From Nemesobacter sp965249045 (lineage in GTDB: Bacteria; Desulfobacterota_D; UBA1144; Nemesobacterales; Nemesobacteraceae): a DNA stretch of 64,000 nt. Both the position numbers and the translations under genes were made by a program. Position 1 is the stretch's first letter. Each line of letters starts with the position of its first letter. Location of the stretch: the NCBI GenBank assembly GCA_965249045.1, contig OZ252213.1, positions 1,488,001 through 1,552,000 on the forward strand, read 5' to 3'. The notes under the pieces were generated by a model, which worked only from the letters and a program-made list of their open reading frames with translations, was not told the DNA's origin and ran no database searches. Below, one piece after another: positions 34,301 through 41,784 of the stretch.

Positions 34301-35114
34301 TCAGGCCCGTGATCGTGGCGCTGGTGCCGCTCACGTTCTGGGGGCCGTTGGTCCAGGGCCCGTTGGTGCCTTGCCGGTACCGCAGGTCGTAGTTGTCGAT
34401 GGCGGGACCGGTGTTCGCCGGCGCTGTCCAGGTCACATCCAGGCTGGTGGTGCTGCCGGCGACCGAGGACACCGAGGGGGCCGCCGGCCGGCCCGGCGGC
34501 TCGGGGGTAATGGCGTTGGTCACGGCGGTCGCTTCCACGGCGAGGATGCCGTTGGAGGAGGCGTCTTCGACGGCGTCGGCGGCGAGCTCCACGGTGAGGT
34601 TCGTGGCCGTGGTTGTCAGGGCCGTCGTCAGGTCGAGTACGACCGTGGTTCCAGCCACGCTCGCCGCGCTCGTCGCCGCGGTGACGCTGTTGGCCTGGAT
34701 AGTGATGTCGCTTCGACTGACCCCTCCGATGTCCTCGCTGAACGTCAGGATCACCTGCGTGCCGTCGGTCGACGTCGTCGGCGCATCGCTGCCGGTCGTG
34801 ACGAGCGTCGGGCGGATGCCGTCGACTTTGTGCCCTGCGTCGATTGCGACCGCGGCGTGGGTGAGGTCGGCGGTGATGGTCGTGCTGCCGGTGGCCGTGA
34901 TGGTGCCGCCGTTGAGCGTGAGCTTGTCCGCCGCGATCGCGACGCCGCCGGCAGCCACGTCGCCCGCCACCACCTCGTAGTAGCACCCCATCCAGGTCGT
35001 GTTCGTGTCGGCCACGCAGTCTACCGCTTTCGGGGTGCCGGCAAAGTCAAGCTCCAGTTGCGGGGTACCGGTGATGTCCACCGCCTCGCTGAAGTTCACC
35101 GTCGTCTCGACCAC
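31353..35114 (-). CDS. Autotransporter-type surface protein, C-terminal part (downstream of G10 tract)
   Basis: A 1253-residue frame carrying most of a cell-surface protein. In order: a domain with VNFSEAVDITGTPQLELDF; a related Ig-like domain (residues 95-205); fibronectin type III (VTWTAPANTGPAIDNYDL); a cadherin-like domain (SVDENSPGGIDVG); a second fibronectin III; two 93-residue Ig/cadherin repeats with YTPEPDFHGTDRFTYVVGDG; another Ig-like domain; and a C-terminal beta-barrel translocator of about 300 residues ending in Trp. The frame has no credible start of its own. It joins the upstream frame if the C10 run at 35148-35139 is changed by +1 or -2. Passenger DNA is far more GC-rich than the flanks. 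Confidence 0.8.
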   Translation of the reverse strand: MVETTVNFSEAVDITGTPQLELDFAGTPKAVDCVADTNTTWMGCYYEVVAGDVAAGGVAIAADKLTLNGGTITATGSTTITADLTHAAVAIDAGHKVDGIRPTLVTTGSDAPTTSTDGTQVILTFSEDIGGVSRSDITIQANSVTAATSAASVAGTTVVLDLTTALTTTATNLTVELAADAVEDASSNGILAVEATAVTNAITPEPPGRPAAPSVSSVAGSTTSLDVTWTAPANTGPAIDNYDLRYRQGTNGPWTNGPQNVSGTSATITGLTASTLYQVQVLARNADGDSPWSPSGSGQTNSAGNSAPTFPSLTATRSVDENSPGGIDVGNAVTASDFDNDQLTYTLEGADAASFQIVSTSGQIRTRSGVTYDYETKSSYTVIVKADDSNGGTGTVSTGTVTVTITLTDVDEPPQAPAAPTVTATLNTTDSLTVRWSAPSNTGRPAIDSYDLQYREGTSGDWTVGPQNQTGTSATIPGLTADPTAYRVQVRATNAEGDGPWSPSGRIGRGSGGGGRTSRPPLARDDAAETEEDTSVTIAVRANDSDPDGNTLTVVEVSAPTHGTAVADTGAVVYTPEPDFHGTDRFTYVVGDGSGLTARAAVVVTVLPVNDPPLAVDDKAETPEDTSVTIDVLGNDRDVDGDALALVEASAPAHGTAVVADTGAVVYTPEPDFHGTDRFTYVVGDGSGLTARAAVDVMVLSVNDPPLATGVIPDQTLDVGDEPAVLDLIPFFADRDGDALGYTAVVSDQAVALRLTGATLTLTATHPGTATVTVTAQDPGGLTATQAFMVTTTDHRARGVKAWLARFGRTVANHAVEAVRGRMSSVPAPSRRVTLGGAELKEPPAPEITEISPWDELTPEDRRPENLRSLRVREFLLSSSFELPLAQNASQNPGSGWTAWGGAARTSFSGRDSEVSIDGDVTTATLGVDRAWDRVLLGLALARSTGDGSYGAGGIRGDLKSSITSAHPYLRFSLNDRLSAWTLLGYGRGELTLTHGGGEERTDIEMKMAALGARGALLAAGGFDLAARTDALLVRTSSEGTSKMAETEAHVSRLRLVLEGSRPLAFASGSSLTPSVEVGVRRDGGDAERGMGFEMGGAMRYANPSLGLTVEITARRLMAHERSGYSEWGAGGSLQFAPGGAERGFSARLGSSVGTAASGVEGLWAMGDTRGLAGGARAPGRLDAEAGYAMGAFGDSGVITPYGGFSMSGDRRYRAGWRLSLGDSFNLSLEGDRTENPDAPSRHALAVRGDLRW
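32992..33549 (-). repeat. Two tandem 279-base coding repeats in the autotransporter
   Basis: The sequence starting GCCAGCGGCGGGTCG occurs at 32992 and again at 33271, an exact period of 279 bases (93 codons). The units are nearly identical over long stretches, for example 33046-33137 against 33325-33416. They encode two Ig/cadherin-like domains. Confidence 0.85.
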
Positions 35115-36478
35115 GCCACCGATGGCGTAGGCGGGGTTGGGGGGGGGGTGGAGGTGAACTCGACCGACGTGACGTCCGGGGGGACGACGACTTCCGTCAG
35201 CGCCAGGCAGACGCCGTCGTTGTCGGCCCAGGTGGGGAGGTTGGTGGACCAGCGCATTGCATTGTTCACAAATGACCCCGCGCTCAGATCGAATGAATCG
35301 CTGTCCACATGGAGCACGAGGCTATCCCGCGTTGCCTGTGTTGCAATGTCTCCCAGGCCGTCACTTGCAAACACGACAGCGAACTGTCCGCCCTCAACCC
35401 GGATCTCTGTTAGCTTGTAGGTATCGCCGCCGAATGTGAACTCCGTGTCGGTCAGGGCCGCGTTGGGGTAATTGCCCCCGGCATTCCAGCCATACGCTGT
35501 CTGACCAAGTAACGTCCGCGTACCGACCGTCAGGTTTCCCGTCCAGATCCGGTTCACCATCGAGTCGGCGCTGCACGTGAAGGTAACCGCGACCACATTT
35601 TCATAGCCAAAGACGATGATGCTGAGCGCCTCGTTGGACCCGGACTTATTCTTCCAGGTGCCGCTGTCGTTCCAGTAGAACTTGTTTTTGATGCTCCAGT
35701 CCGAGAGGCCCTGCGAATCTTCTCCGCTGGAGGTGGTGGAGTCGATCTCCACGCTCCCGGTGCCGCGCTGCGTGATCACCACCACGTAGTTGGTGTTCGC
35801 CGAGAGGGCGAGGCCGGTGTGCCTGAACGTCACGTTCCCGATCCCGACGAAGCTCGCCGGCGCCGTCAGGGCCGTGCAGTCGGAGGCGGTGGTGGAGGGA
35901 AACTCGTTCGCGGTGCCATCCTCCTCGCAGATCTCGACGTCGAAGTCGTCGTCCTCGACGTCGTCGGAGTTGACGACCACGCTGGTGAGCGTGTAGCCGT
36001 TCGTGTGGTTACCCGTGTGGAACAGCTGCGCATGGTCGTTGCCACTGGTGTTGGCGCTGTCATCGCCCGTTTGGAATGCGTTGCTCACGAGGGTGCGCGG
36101 CGTCTGCGCCTCCGCCGCGGCGGCCCCGAGGAGCAGCAGGCCCAAGACGAGGACGGTGGCGGCGGCGCGGCCGGGACGGGCGGGCCGCAGGGCGGCACAG
36201 GCAAGAAGGAGCACGGCAAGGGCACGCAGTCCGCGCGCGAGGGACGAAAGCGGTTGAGTGGCTCGGGGTCGGGCGGCCGGACTTCTTTTGTCGGAAGACC
36301 GCGCCCCGGCGGGGACGACGGAAGGCAGCTCAGCCGGGGAGGCCGAATTCAGACAATAGTCTCGGCTAGGCGCCCCGCAAAAATGGGGGGGGGGTAGTGC
36401 AAAGGATAGTTTTGGAATCCTCCGCGGAATCCATGGCTCTTCCCGGAATATCGCAGCCGGATGATACGGTGAAATCAA
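35096..36478 (-). CDS. Autotransporter-type surface protein, N-terminal part (upstream of G10 tract)
   Basis: A 460-residue frame with an export signal near residues 80-125 (ATVLVLGLLLLGAAAAEAQ). A beta-rich region follows (HTNGYTLTSVVVNSDDVEDD), then the first part of a domain that continues in the next frame (TSVEFTSTPPP). After the C10 run it leaves the coding frame and stops 18 residues later. The true start is unclear. The only in-frame initiator is a TTG at 36478, and a second C10 run (36394-36385) lies between it and the signal peptide. The intact protein would have about 1,700 residues. Confidence 0.6.
   Translation of the reverse strand: MISPYHPAAIFREEPWIPRRIPKLSFALPPPHFCGAPSRDYCLNSASPAELPSVVPAGARSSDKRSPAARPRATQPLSSLARGLRALAVLLLACAALRPARPGRAAATVLVLGLLLLGAAAAEAQTPRTLVSNAFQTGDDSANTSGNDHAQLFHTGNHTNGYTLTSVVVNSDDVEDDDFDVEICEEDGTANEFPSTTASDCTALTAPASFVGIGNVTFRHTGLALSANTNYVVVITQRGTGSVEIDSTTSSGEDSQGLSDWSIKNKFYWNDSGTWKNKSGSNEALSIIVFGYENVVAVTFTCSADSMVNRIWTGNLTVGTRTLLGQTAYGWNAGGNYPNAALTDTEFTFGGDTYKLTEIRVEGGQFAVVFASDGLGDIATQATRDSLVLHVDSDSFDLSAGSFVNNAMRWSTNLPTWADNDGVCLALTEVVVPPDVTSVEFTSTPPPTPPTPSVAWSRRR
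35139..35148. repeat. G10 homopolymer at the autotransporter frame break
   Basis: Ten consecutive G on the plus strand (C10 in the coding sense), exactly where the two halves of the surface-protein frame part company. One extra or two fewer bases would restore a single open frame. Confidence 0.9.
36385..36394. repeat. Second G10 homopolymer near the autotransporter 5' end
   Basis: Another run of exactly ten G, upstream of the signal-peptide coding region. At C10 the signal peptide is in frame with TTG 36478. At C9 or C12 it would be in frame with an ATG-started frame at about 36434. Confidence 0.85.
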
Positions 36479-36823
36479 GCATTGTTCGCAAACCTCCGTG
36501 GGGAATCAGCTTTTCCCAAAGTATAACATGAACTAACCGGTCATGCCAAGTCTTTGTCAATGATACGTTATCTGTCCGCTTTCTGAGTACGAGAGTTGAG
36601 ACTGTGAAAGTATTATTTGGCAGTGCTAAAGTATTATTTGGCAGTGCTATTGACATACCAAAATGGCTATTCAATAGTTAAAAATGGCCTCTAAAAGGCC
36701 AGGACGTCCTAAATATTAATGTTTTTGAGACATTCTTGGGCAATCTGTTGCCAAAGAACTTGCTTTGTCTGAATACTTTTACAGCCTCAGTTCTATTTGT
36801 CATTAACAGGAAATACCGGATCG
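36479..36823. other. Intergenic region between uvrB and the autotransporter
   Basis: 345 bases, AT-rich compared with the autotransporter. It contains the tandem 21-base repeat listed next. Minus-strand frames here (for example the one starting at 36674) look non-coding. No terminator for uvrB was recognised. Confidence 0.6.
36607..36648. repeat. Perfect tandem 21-base direct repeat
   Basis: The unit AAAGTATTATTTGGCAGTGCT occurs at 36607-36627 and 36628-36648 without mismatch. On the minus strand each unit carries TAATACTTT, which resembles a -10 box pointing at the autotransporter. Confidence 0.9.
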
Positions 36824-38842
36824 TCACGCGACCCCTTCGGCGTATTTGAGTTCCAGTTCCTGCAGTTTCTTTATCCTGTTTCTGAATTCGGCGGCCTTTT
36901 CGAATTCGAGTTTCTTCGCGGCGGACTTCATCTCCCCTGAAAGCTTGGCTATAGCCCCCGGAATCTTGTTCGGAGCAATGTCAAGGAGATCCTCTTCCTC
37001 CGTACCGGAAATTTTAAGGTAGTCAGACTCGTATATGGAGCCCAGTACGTCGGTTATGTTTTTTTCGATACTTTTGGGGACTATGTTATTTTCTACGTTG
37101 TATTCCATCTGGATATTTCTTCTTCTCCGGGTTTCCGCCATGGCGGAGCGCATCGACCCGGTTATCCTGTCCGCGTAGAGAATAGCTCTGCCCGAAACGT
37201 TCCTCGCGGCCCGGCCGAAAATCTGGACAAGCGATGTTTCGGAGCGCAGATACCCTTCCTTGTCGGCATCCAGTATGGCGACAAGTGAAACCTCGGGTAT
37301 ATCGAGTCCCTCACGAAGAAGGTTTATTCCAACTAGGACGTCAAACACGGCGGCACGCAGATCCCTTACGATCTTTATCCTCTCAAGGGTGTCAATCTCC
37401 GAGTGCAGGTACTCAACCCGCAGTCCGAGCTCCCTGTAATAGTCCGTGAGGTCTTCGGCCATTTTCTTGGTAAGCGTCGTAACGAGCGCCCGCTGCCCCG
37501 CGGCAGCCGTTTTTTTCAGTTCATCAAGCAGATCGTCCACCTGATTCTGGGCGGCTCGGGTTTCAATTAACGGGTCGGCAAGTCCCGTCGGGCGTATGAT
37601 CTGCTCAATAACGTTATCGCGGGCCCGTCCGAGTTCATAAGGCCCCGGGGTAGCCGAAACGTATATCACCTGCCCGACTTTGGCCTCAAACTCCTCGAAA
37701 TTAAGGGGGCGGTTATCAAACGCGGAAGGAAGCCTGAAACCGTTTTCAACCAGAGAAAGCTTCCTGCTTCTGTCGCCGAGGTACATGCCCCGCAACTGCG
37801 GAACCATCTGGTGACTCTCATCGATCACGCAGAGAAAATCCTCGGGGAAATAATCAAGAAGCGTGTAAGGAGCTTCTCCGGGACTCCGTCCCGAGATATA
37901 CCTTGAGTAATTCTCGATGCCGGGACAAAAGCCCATAGTATCGAGCAGCTCAAGATCGAACCTGGTCCTTTCCTCAAGCCGGTCGGCCTCAAGTTCCATG
38001 CCACGGCCCCTGAGCTCAGTGAGCCTGGCTTCAAGCTCCCTGTCTATTTTCTCCACAGCCTCTTCAAGAATGCTTTTTGGAGCAACGTAATGCGAGCCCG
38101 GAAAAATGGAAACCTCCCGCACATCCCCGACGGTCCGCCCGCTTAGGGGGTCTATAGTGCGTATCGTCTCGATTGAATCTCCGAAAAACTCAACGCGAAG
38201 CGCAACCGATTCCTCGTGCGAGGGAAACACATCCACCACGTCCCCCCTCACCCTGTAGGTGCCCCTGTCAAGCTCGTCAATCTTTCTTTCGTAACGCACC
38301 TCCTCAAGCCTTAGGGCGAAATCGTTTCTCGAAAGATCCATTCCCACTTCGATTTCGGTAAGCATGCCGTAATAAACCTTGGGCGCCCCGATTCCGTAGA
38401 TAGCCGAAACGCTTGAGACGATTATCACGTCCCTTCGCCTGAAAAGAGCCTTGGTGGCCGCGTGGCGCATGCGGTCTATGTATTGGTTTATCGAGGCGTC
38501 TTTCTCTATGTACGTATCTGTCTCCGGCATATAGGCTTCGGGCTGGTAGTAATCGTAGTAGCTCACGAAATAGTGAACTTCGTTGTCGGGGAAAAAATCA
38601 CGCAGTTCCGCGTATACCTGGGCAGCCAGGGTCTTGTTGTGAACAAGCACCAGGGTGGGACGTCCTGAATCACGGATAACGTGGGCGACGGTAAAGGTCT
38701 TGCCGCTTCCTGTAACTCCGAGGAGAACCTGATCTTTGTACCCGCGCCTTAGCCCTTCATTCAGAGCGGAGATGGCCCCGGGCTGATCTCCCTTGGGTTC
38801 AAAGGGACTTTTGAGATTAAACAAAGATTTTGCGGAATCCAT
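36824..38842 (-). CDS. uvrB: UvrABC system protein B
   Basis: Damage-verifying helicase-like subunit of nucleotide excision repair. The 672 residues show the Walker A motif GVTGSGKTFT, the beta-hairpin region SYYDYYQPEAYMPETDTYIE, DESHQMVPQ, the helicase motifs GINLLREGLDIPEVSLV and FGRAARNVSG, and a C-terminal UVR motif (EKAAEFRNRIKKLQELE). I prefer ATG 38842 (MDSAKSLFNL), the family start; 38905 would add 21 residues. A TAGAAT lies 10 bases before this ATG and there is no ribosome site, so a nearly leaderless mRNA is possible. Confidence 0.96.
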   Translation of the reverse strand: MDSAKSLFNLKSPFEPKGDQPGAISALNEGLRRGYKDQVLLGVTGSGKTFTVAHVIRDSGRPTLVLVHNKTLAAQVYAELRDFFPDNEVHYFVSYYDYYQPEAYMPETDTYIEKDASINQYIDRMRHAATKALFRRRDVIIVSSVSAIYGIGAPKVYYGMLTEIEVGMDLSRNDFALRLEEVRYERKIDELDRGTYRVRGDVVDVFPSHEESVALRVEFFGDSIETIRTIDPLSGRTVGDVREVSIFPGSHYVAPKSILEEAVEKIDRELEARLTELRGRGMELEADRLEERTRFDLELLDTMGFCPGIENYSRYISGRSPGEAPYTLLDYFPEDFLCVIDESHQMVPQLRGMYLGDRSRKLSLVENGFRLPSAFDNRPLNFEEFEAKVGQVIYVSATPGPYELGRARDNVIEQIIRPTGLADPLIETRAAQNQVDDLLDELKKTAAAGQRALVTTLTKKMAEDLTDYYRELGLRVEYLHSEIDTLERIKIVRDLRAAVFDVLVGINLLREGLDIPEVSLVAILDADKEGYLRSETSLVQIFGRAARNVSGRAILYADRITGSMRSAMAETRRRRNIQMEYNVENNIVPKSIEKNITDVLGSIYESDYLKISGTEEEDLLDIAPNKIPGAIAKLSGEMKSAAKKLEFEKAAEFRNRIKKLQELELKYAEGVA

Positions 38843-39081
38843 GTTAGGGACTATTCTAACCACCTGTACGGCCATCATAAATAACGAAGACCCGACCGCG
38901 GACACACAAACAGTCTTTCGGTGATTTTACAGAAGCCAAGCCATGAGAAATAATATAGTTTGGATCGAAAGGTATCCGAAAAGCAGTGTCGCAGCACCGT
39001 CTTTCGCTTCGCGGTGTAATATATATAAAGAAACGGACAGGTGAATTTCTCCGGGATTTCTCCCCAACGACCCACGGTTCC

Positions 39082-40596
39082 ATGAGCGAAAAAAAAGGCA
39101 AGGTTTATCTGATCGGCGCGGGACCCGGCGATGCGGGTCTTCTTACCCTCAGGGGAAAGGATCTGCTCGGGAAAGCGCAGGTTGTAATCTACGATTCTCT
39201 TGTAAACCCGCAGATCCTTAAGTTCTGCCGTCCTGACGCGGAACTCGTCTTTGCCGGCAAGACGATTGGGCAGGCGCACATATCTCAAGGGGAGATAAAC
39301 AAACTTCTCGTAAGCAGCGCGAAAGAGGGGAAAACCGTGGCAAGGCTTAAGGGAGGCGACCCCTTTGTCTTCGGAAGAGGAGGAGAAGAGGCAGAGGCGG
39401 TAGTTCAAAACGGCATTGATTTAGAGATCGTCCCGGGAGTAAGCTCCGTTACCGCGGTGCCAGCTTACGGAGGAATTCCCATTACTCACAGGAGTTACAA
39501 TTCATCTTTCGCGGTTTTTACCGGACATCAGGGCCAGGAAGGGAGTTCTGCCTACGATCCGGCTCAGATAGAAACAATGGTGTTTCTAATGGGACTCACC
39601 AATCTCGAGAGCATAATGGAAAAACTGCTTGAACTTGGGAAGAAACCGTCTACCCCCGTTGCCGTCATATCCTGCGGCACACTACCCGAACAGAAATCTA
39701 TCGTGGGGACCATTTCAGACATAGCGGAGAGAACCAGAGTTCTTGACGTGCAGACCCCCGCAACCATAGTGGTCGGAGAAGTAGCCGCGCTCGCAGAAGC
39801 TATAGGATGGTATGAAAAAAAGCCCCTCTTCGGAAAAACCCTAATGGTGACCAGAGAAAAGGAAGCTTCTTCTGAGTTCTCAGAGCTTCTCGCCTCCTGC
39901 GGGGCAAAGACCATAGAATTTCCCACAATCGCAATAAAGCCCGTAAGAAACACGAAGGAACAGAAACTTTCGGTGCAGAATCTTGCGGATTATGATTTCC
40001 TGATATTCACAAGCGTAAACGGAGTAAGCAACTATTTTGACGTGCTCGCTTCCCATGGAAAGGACTCGCGTGAACTCAAAGGCAAAAAGATAATAGCCAT
40101 AGGAGAGAAAACTTCTGAGGAGCTCCTAAAGTACAATCTCAAACCGGATTACATGCCCTCGGTCTATACGGCCGAAGGGATAATCTCACTTGCAGAAGAA
40201 CTCGATCTCGACGGCAAAAAAATACTTATCCCAAGAGCGCTTGTGGCAAGAGAGCTTCTCCCTGACACGCTGCGGGAAATGGGAGCCGAGGTGGAAGTGC
40301 TCTGCGTTTATGAAACACTTGTTCCCGACTACGAAAAGCAGGAACTTGACTTGATAAAAACAAAGTTCTCAGGCGGGGAGATAGACCTCGTAACTTTCAC
40401 AAGCTCCTCGACCGTAACGAATTTCTTTTCACTTCTGGGAGAAGATCCAGAACTTTTCAGCAAAACCGGGTTTGCCTGTATAGGCCCCGTAACGGCCGCA
40501 ACACTGCTTGGCTACGGTTTTACCCCCGTTGTGACCGCCGACATTCACACGACCCGGGGCCTCAAAGAAAAAATCCTGGAACTATATGTATCATAA
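39082..40596 (+). CDS. cobA-hemD: Uroporphyrinogen-III C-methyltransferase / uroporphyrinogen-III synthase fusion
   Basis: Two tetrapyrrole enzymes in one chain of 504 residues. Residues 1-245 are the SUMT methyltransferase that leads to sirohaem and cobalamin: KVYLIGAGPGDAGLLTLRG, GGDPFVFGRGGEEAE and GIPITHRSYNSSFAVFTGH. Residues 250-504 are the HemD cyclase (LMVTREKEASSEFSELL, then FTSSSTVTNFF). The start ATG 39082 (MSEKKGKVYL) is chosen over 38986 on family grounds. This fusion is known in several bacterial groups. rsmE follows after 14 bases. Confidence 0.93.
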   Translation: MSEKKGKVYLIGAGPGDAGLLTLRGKDLLGKAQVVIYDSLVNPQILKFCRPDAELVFAGKTIGQAHISQGEINKLLVSSAKEGKTVARLKGGDPFVFGRGGEEAEAVVQNGIDLEIVPGVSSVTAVPAYGGIPITHRSYNSSFAVFTGHQGQEGSSAYDPAQIETMVFLMGLTNLESIMEKLLELGKKPSTPVAVISCGTLPEQKSIVGTISDIAERTRVLDVQTPATIVVGEVAALAEAIGWYEKKPLFGKTLMVTREKEASSEFSELLASCGAKTIEFPTIAIKPVRNTKEQKLSVQNLADYDFLIFTSVNGVSNYFDVLASHGKDSRELKGKKIIAIGEKTSEELLKYNLKPDYMPSVYTAEGIISLAEELDLDGKKILIPRALVARELLPDTLREMGAEVEVLCVYETLVPDYEKQELDLIKTKFSGGEIDLVTFTSSSTVTNFFSLLGEDPELFSKTGFACIGPVTAATLLGYGFTPVVTADIHTTRGLKEKILELYVS

Positions 40597-40610
40597 AAAA
40601 GCAGCTTGAA

Positions 40611-41345
40611 ATGCCCAGATTTCCGATCAGAAAAGAGCCCGTTTCAGAAGACGACGGGCTGCTTCACGGAACAATATCCGAGAGCGACTATACGCATATA
40701 ACGAAAGTCCTGAGACTCGGAGAGGGAGACCGCATAACCGTTTTTGACACCAAATCCCTTGAGTATGGAGGCGTCATAATGGATATCTCCTCTAAAACCA
40801 TCGCCCTCCGGGTTCACGACACCCGCCAGTTGCAAACCGAACCGGAGATGGAACTGAATCTCTTCCAGGCGATTCTCAAGGGAAACAGAATGGACGGGGT
40901 AATCAGGCAGGCAACGCAGCTCGGTGTGTCGGGGATTTTCCCGGTAATTTCCGAAAGGGCCAAGGTAAGGTCAACCGCCAAGGTAGACAGATGGAACAAG
41001 ATAGCCAGGGAATCGACAAAGCAGTGCGGAAGAGTGACGCCGCCTGTGGTTTCGCAACCGGTTGATTTTCAGGATTCCTTTGGAATCAGGAAGCAAAGCG
41101 AGATGAAAATAATACTTTATGAAAACCGAATCGACCTGCTCGGGGATTACATGCATTCCCTCGCCGGACCCGTAAACACAATAAATGTCTACATAAGTCC
41201 CGAAGGGGGCTTTTCGAAAGAAGAAATCACCTTGGCAAAGGAAAACGATTACATAGCTCTTGGGCTTGGAAAAAGAATACTGAGGGCGGAGACGGCTTCA
41301 TTGGTAAGCTTGGCGCTTCTACAGTCCCGCTTCGGCGATATCTAG
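40611..41345 (+). CDS. rsmE: 16S rRNA m3U1498 methyltransferase RsmE
   Basis: SPOUT-fold enzyme that methylates U1498 of 16S rRNA. The 244 residues show an N-terminal PUA-like part (HITKVLRLGEGDRITVFD) and the knotted C-terminal domain with YISPEGGFSKEEI and LGLGKRILRAETA. It follows cobA-hemD by 14 bases and is convergent with the thioesterase gene. Confidence 0.93.
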   Translation: MPRFPIRKEPVSEDDGLLHGTISESDYTHITKVLRLGEGDRITVFDTKSLEYGGVIMDISSKTIALRVHDTRQLQTEPEMELNLFQAILKGNRMDGVIRQATQLGVSGIFPVISERAKVRSTAKVDRWNKIARESTKQCGRVTPPVVSQPVDFQDSFGIRKQSEMKIILYENRIDLLGDYMHSLAGPVNTINVYISPEGGFSKEEITLAKENDYIALGLGKRILRAETASLVSLALLQSRFGDI

Positions 41346-41391
41346 CCGTAGGGCAAGTCGCCTGCCTTGGTGACAAAAACTTCCGACGGAA

Positions 41392-41784
41392 TCAGTCCGC
41401 CAGAGTATAAATAGCTGTGGCCTTCGCCACGCAAACCCCTGAATTCCAAACTTCGCTCTCAACAGGCATTATTCTCCCTTTCCTGAGCACCCTGGCACTA
41501 CAAACCGCAACACCTTCCCTAACGGGTTCCAGGTAATTTATATTCATTCCAGAGGTAAGGAACTTCTTCCCTTCTCTAGCGACACTGGCAACTGCAACTC
41601 CACAGGCCGCGTCCGCCAAGGTAAAAATAGCCCCGCCGTGGAGCATTCCGTAGTGCTGAGTATATTCCTCAAGAAACGGCATGGAAAGTTCCGACTCTCC
41701 GTTTTCCATGCGGAGAATCTCTATTTTCATCGTGTCGAAGATCTTGGGATGACCGAAGGGAAGCCTGATGGGTTTGCTGCTCAT
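41392..41784 (-). CDS. PaaI-family acyl-CoA thioesterase
   Basis: Hotdog-fold thioesterase of 130 residues. The helix motif YGMLHGGAIFTLADAACGVA contains the HGG-Asp pattern used for catalysis in the family, followed by GMNINYLEPVREG. It overlaps the MFS gene by 4 bases (ATGA), so the two are translated together. Substrate unknown. Confidence 0.87.
   Translation of the reverse strand: MSSKPIRLPFGHPKIFDTMKIEILRMENGESELSMPFLEEYTQHYGMLHGGAIFTLADAACGVAVASVAREGKKFLTSGMNINYLEPVREGVAVCSARVLRKGRIMPVESEVWNSGVCVAKATAIYTLAD

Noticed and set aside
32673..35420. 915-codon plus-strand open frame opposite the autotransporter
   Set aside because: Arg/Gly/Val-rich translation without domains; long antisense frames are expected in very GC-rich coding DNA, and the minus strand encodes clear Ig/cadherin domains.
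36366..36674. 102-codon minus-strand frame upstream of the autotransporter
   Set aside because: Starts within the 21-base tandem repeats and ends in the C10 tract; composition not protein-like. Its internal ATG matters only if the C10 tract changes length.
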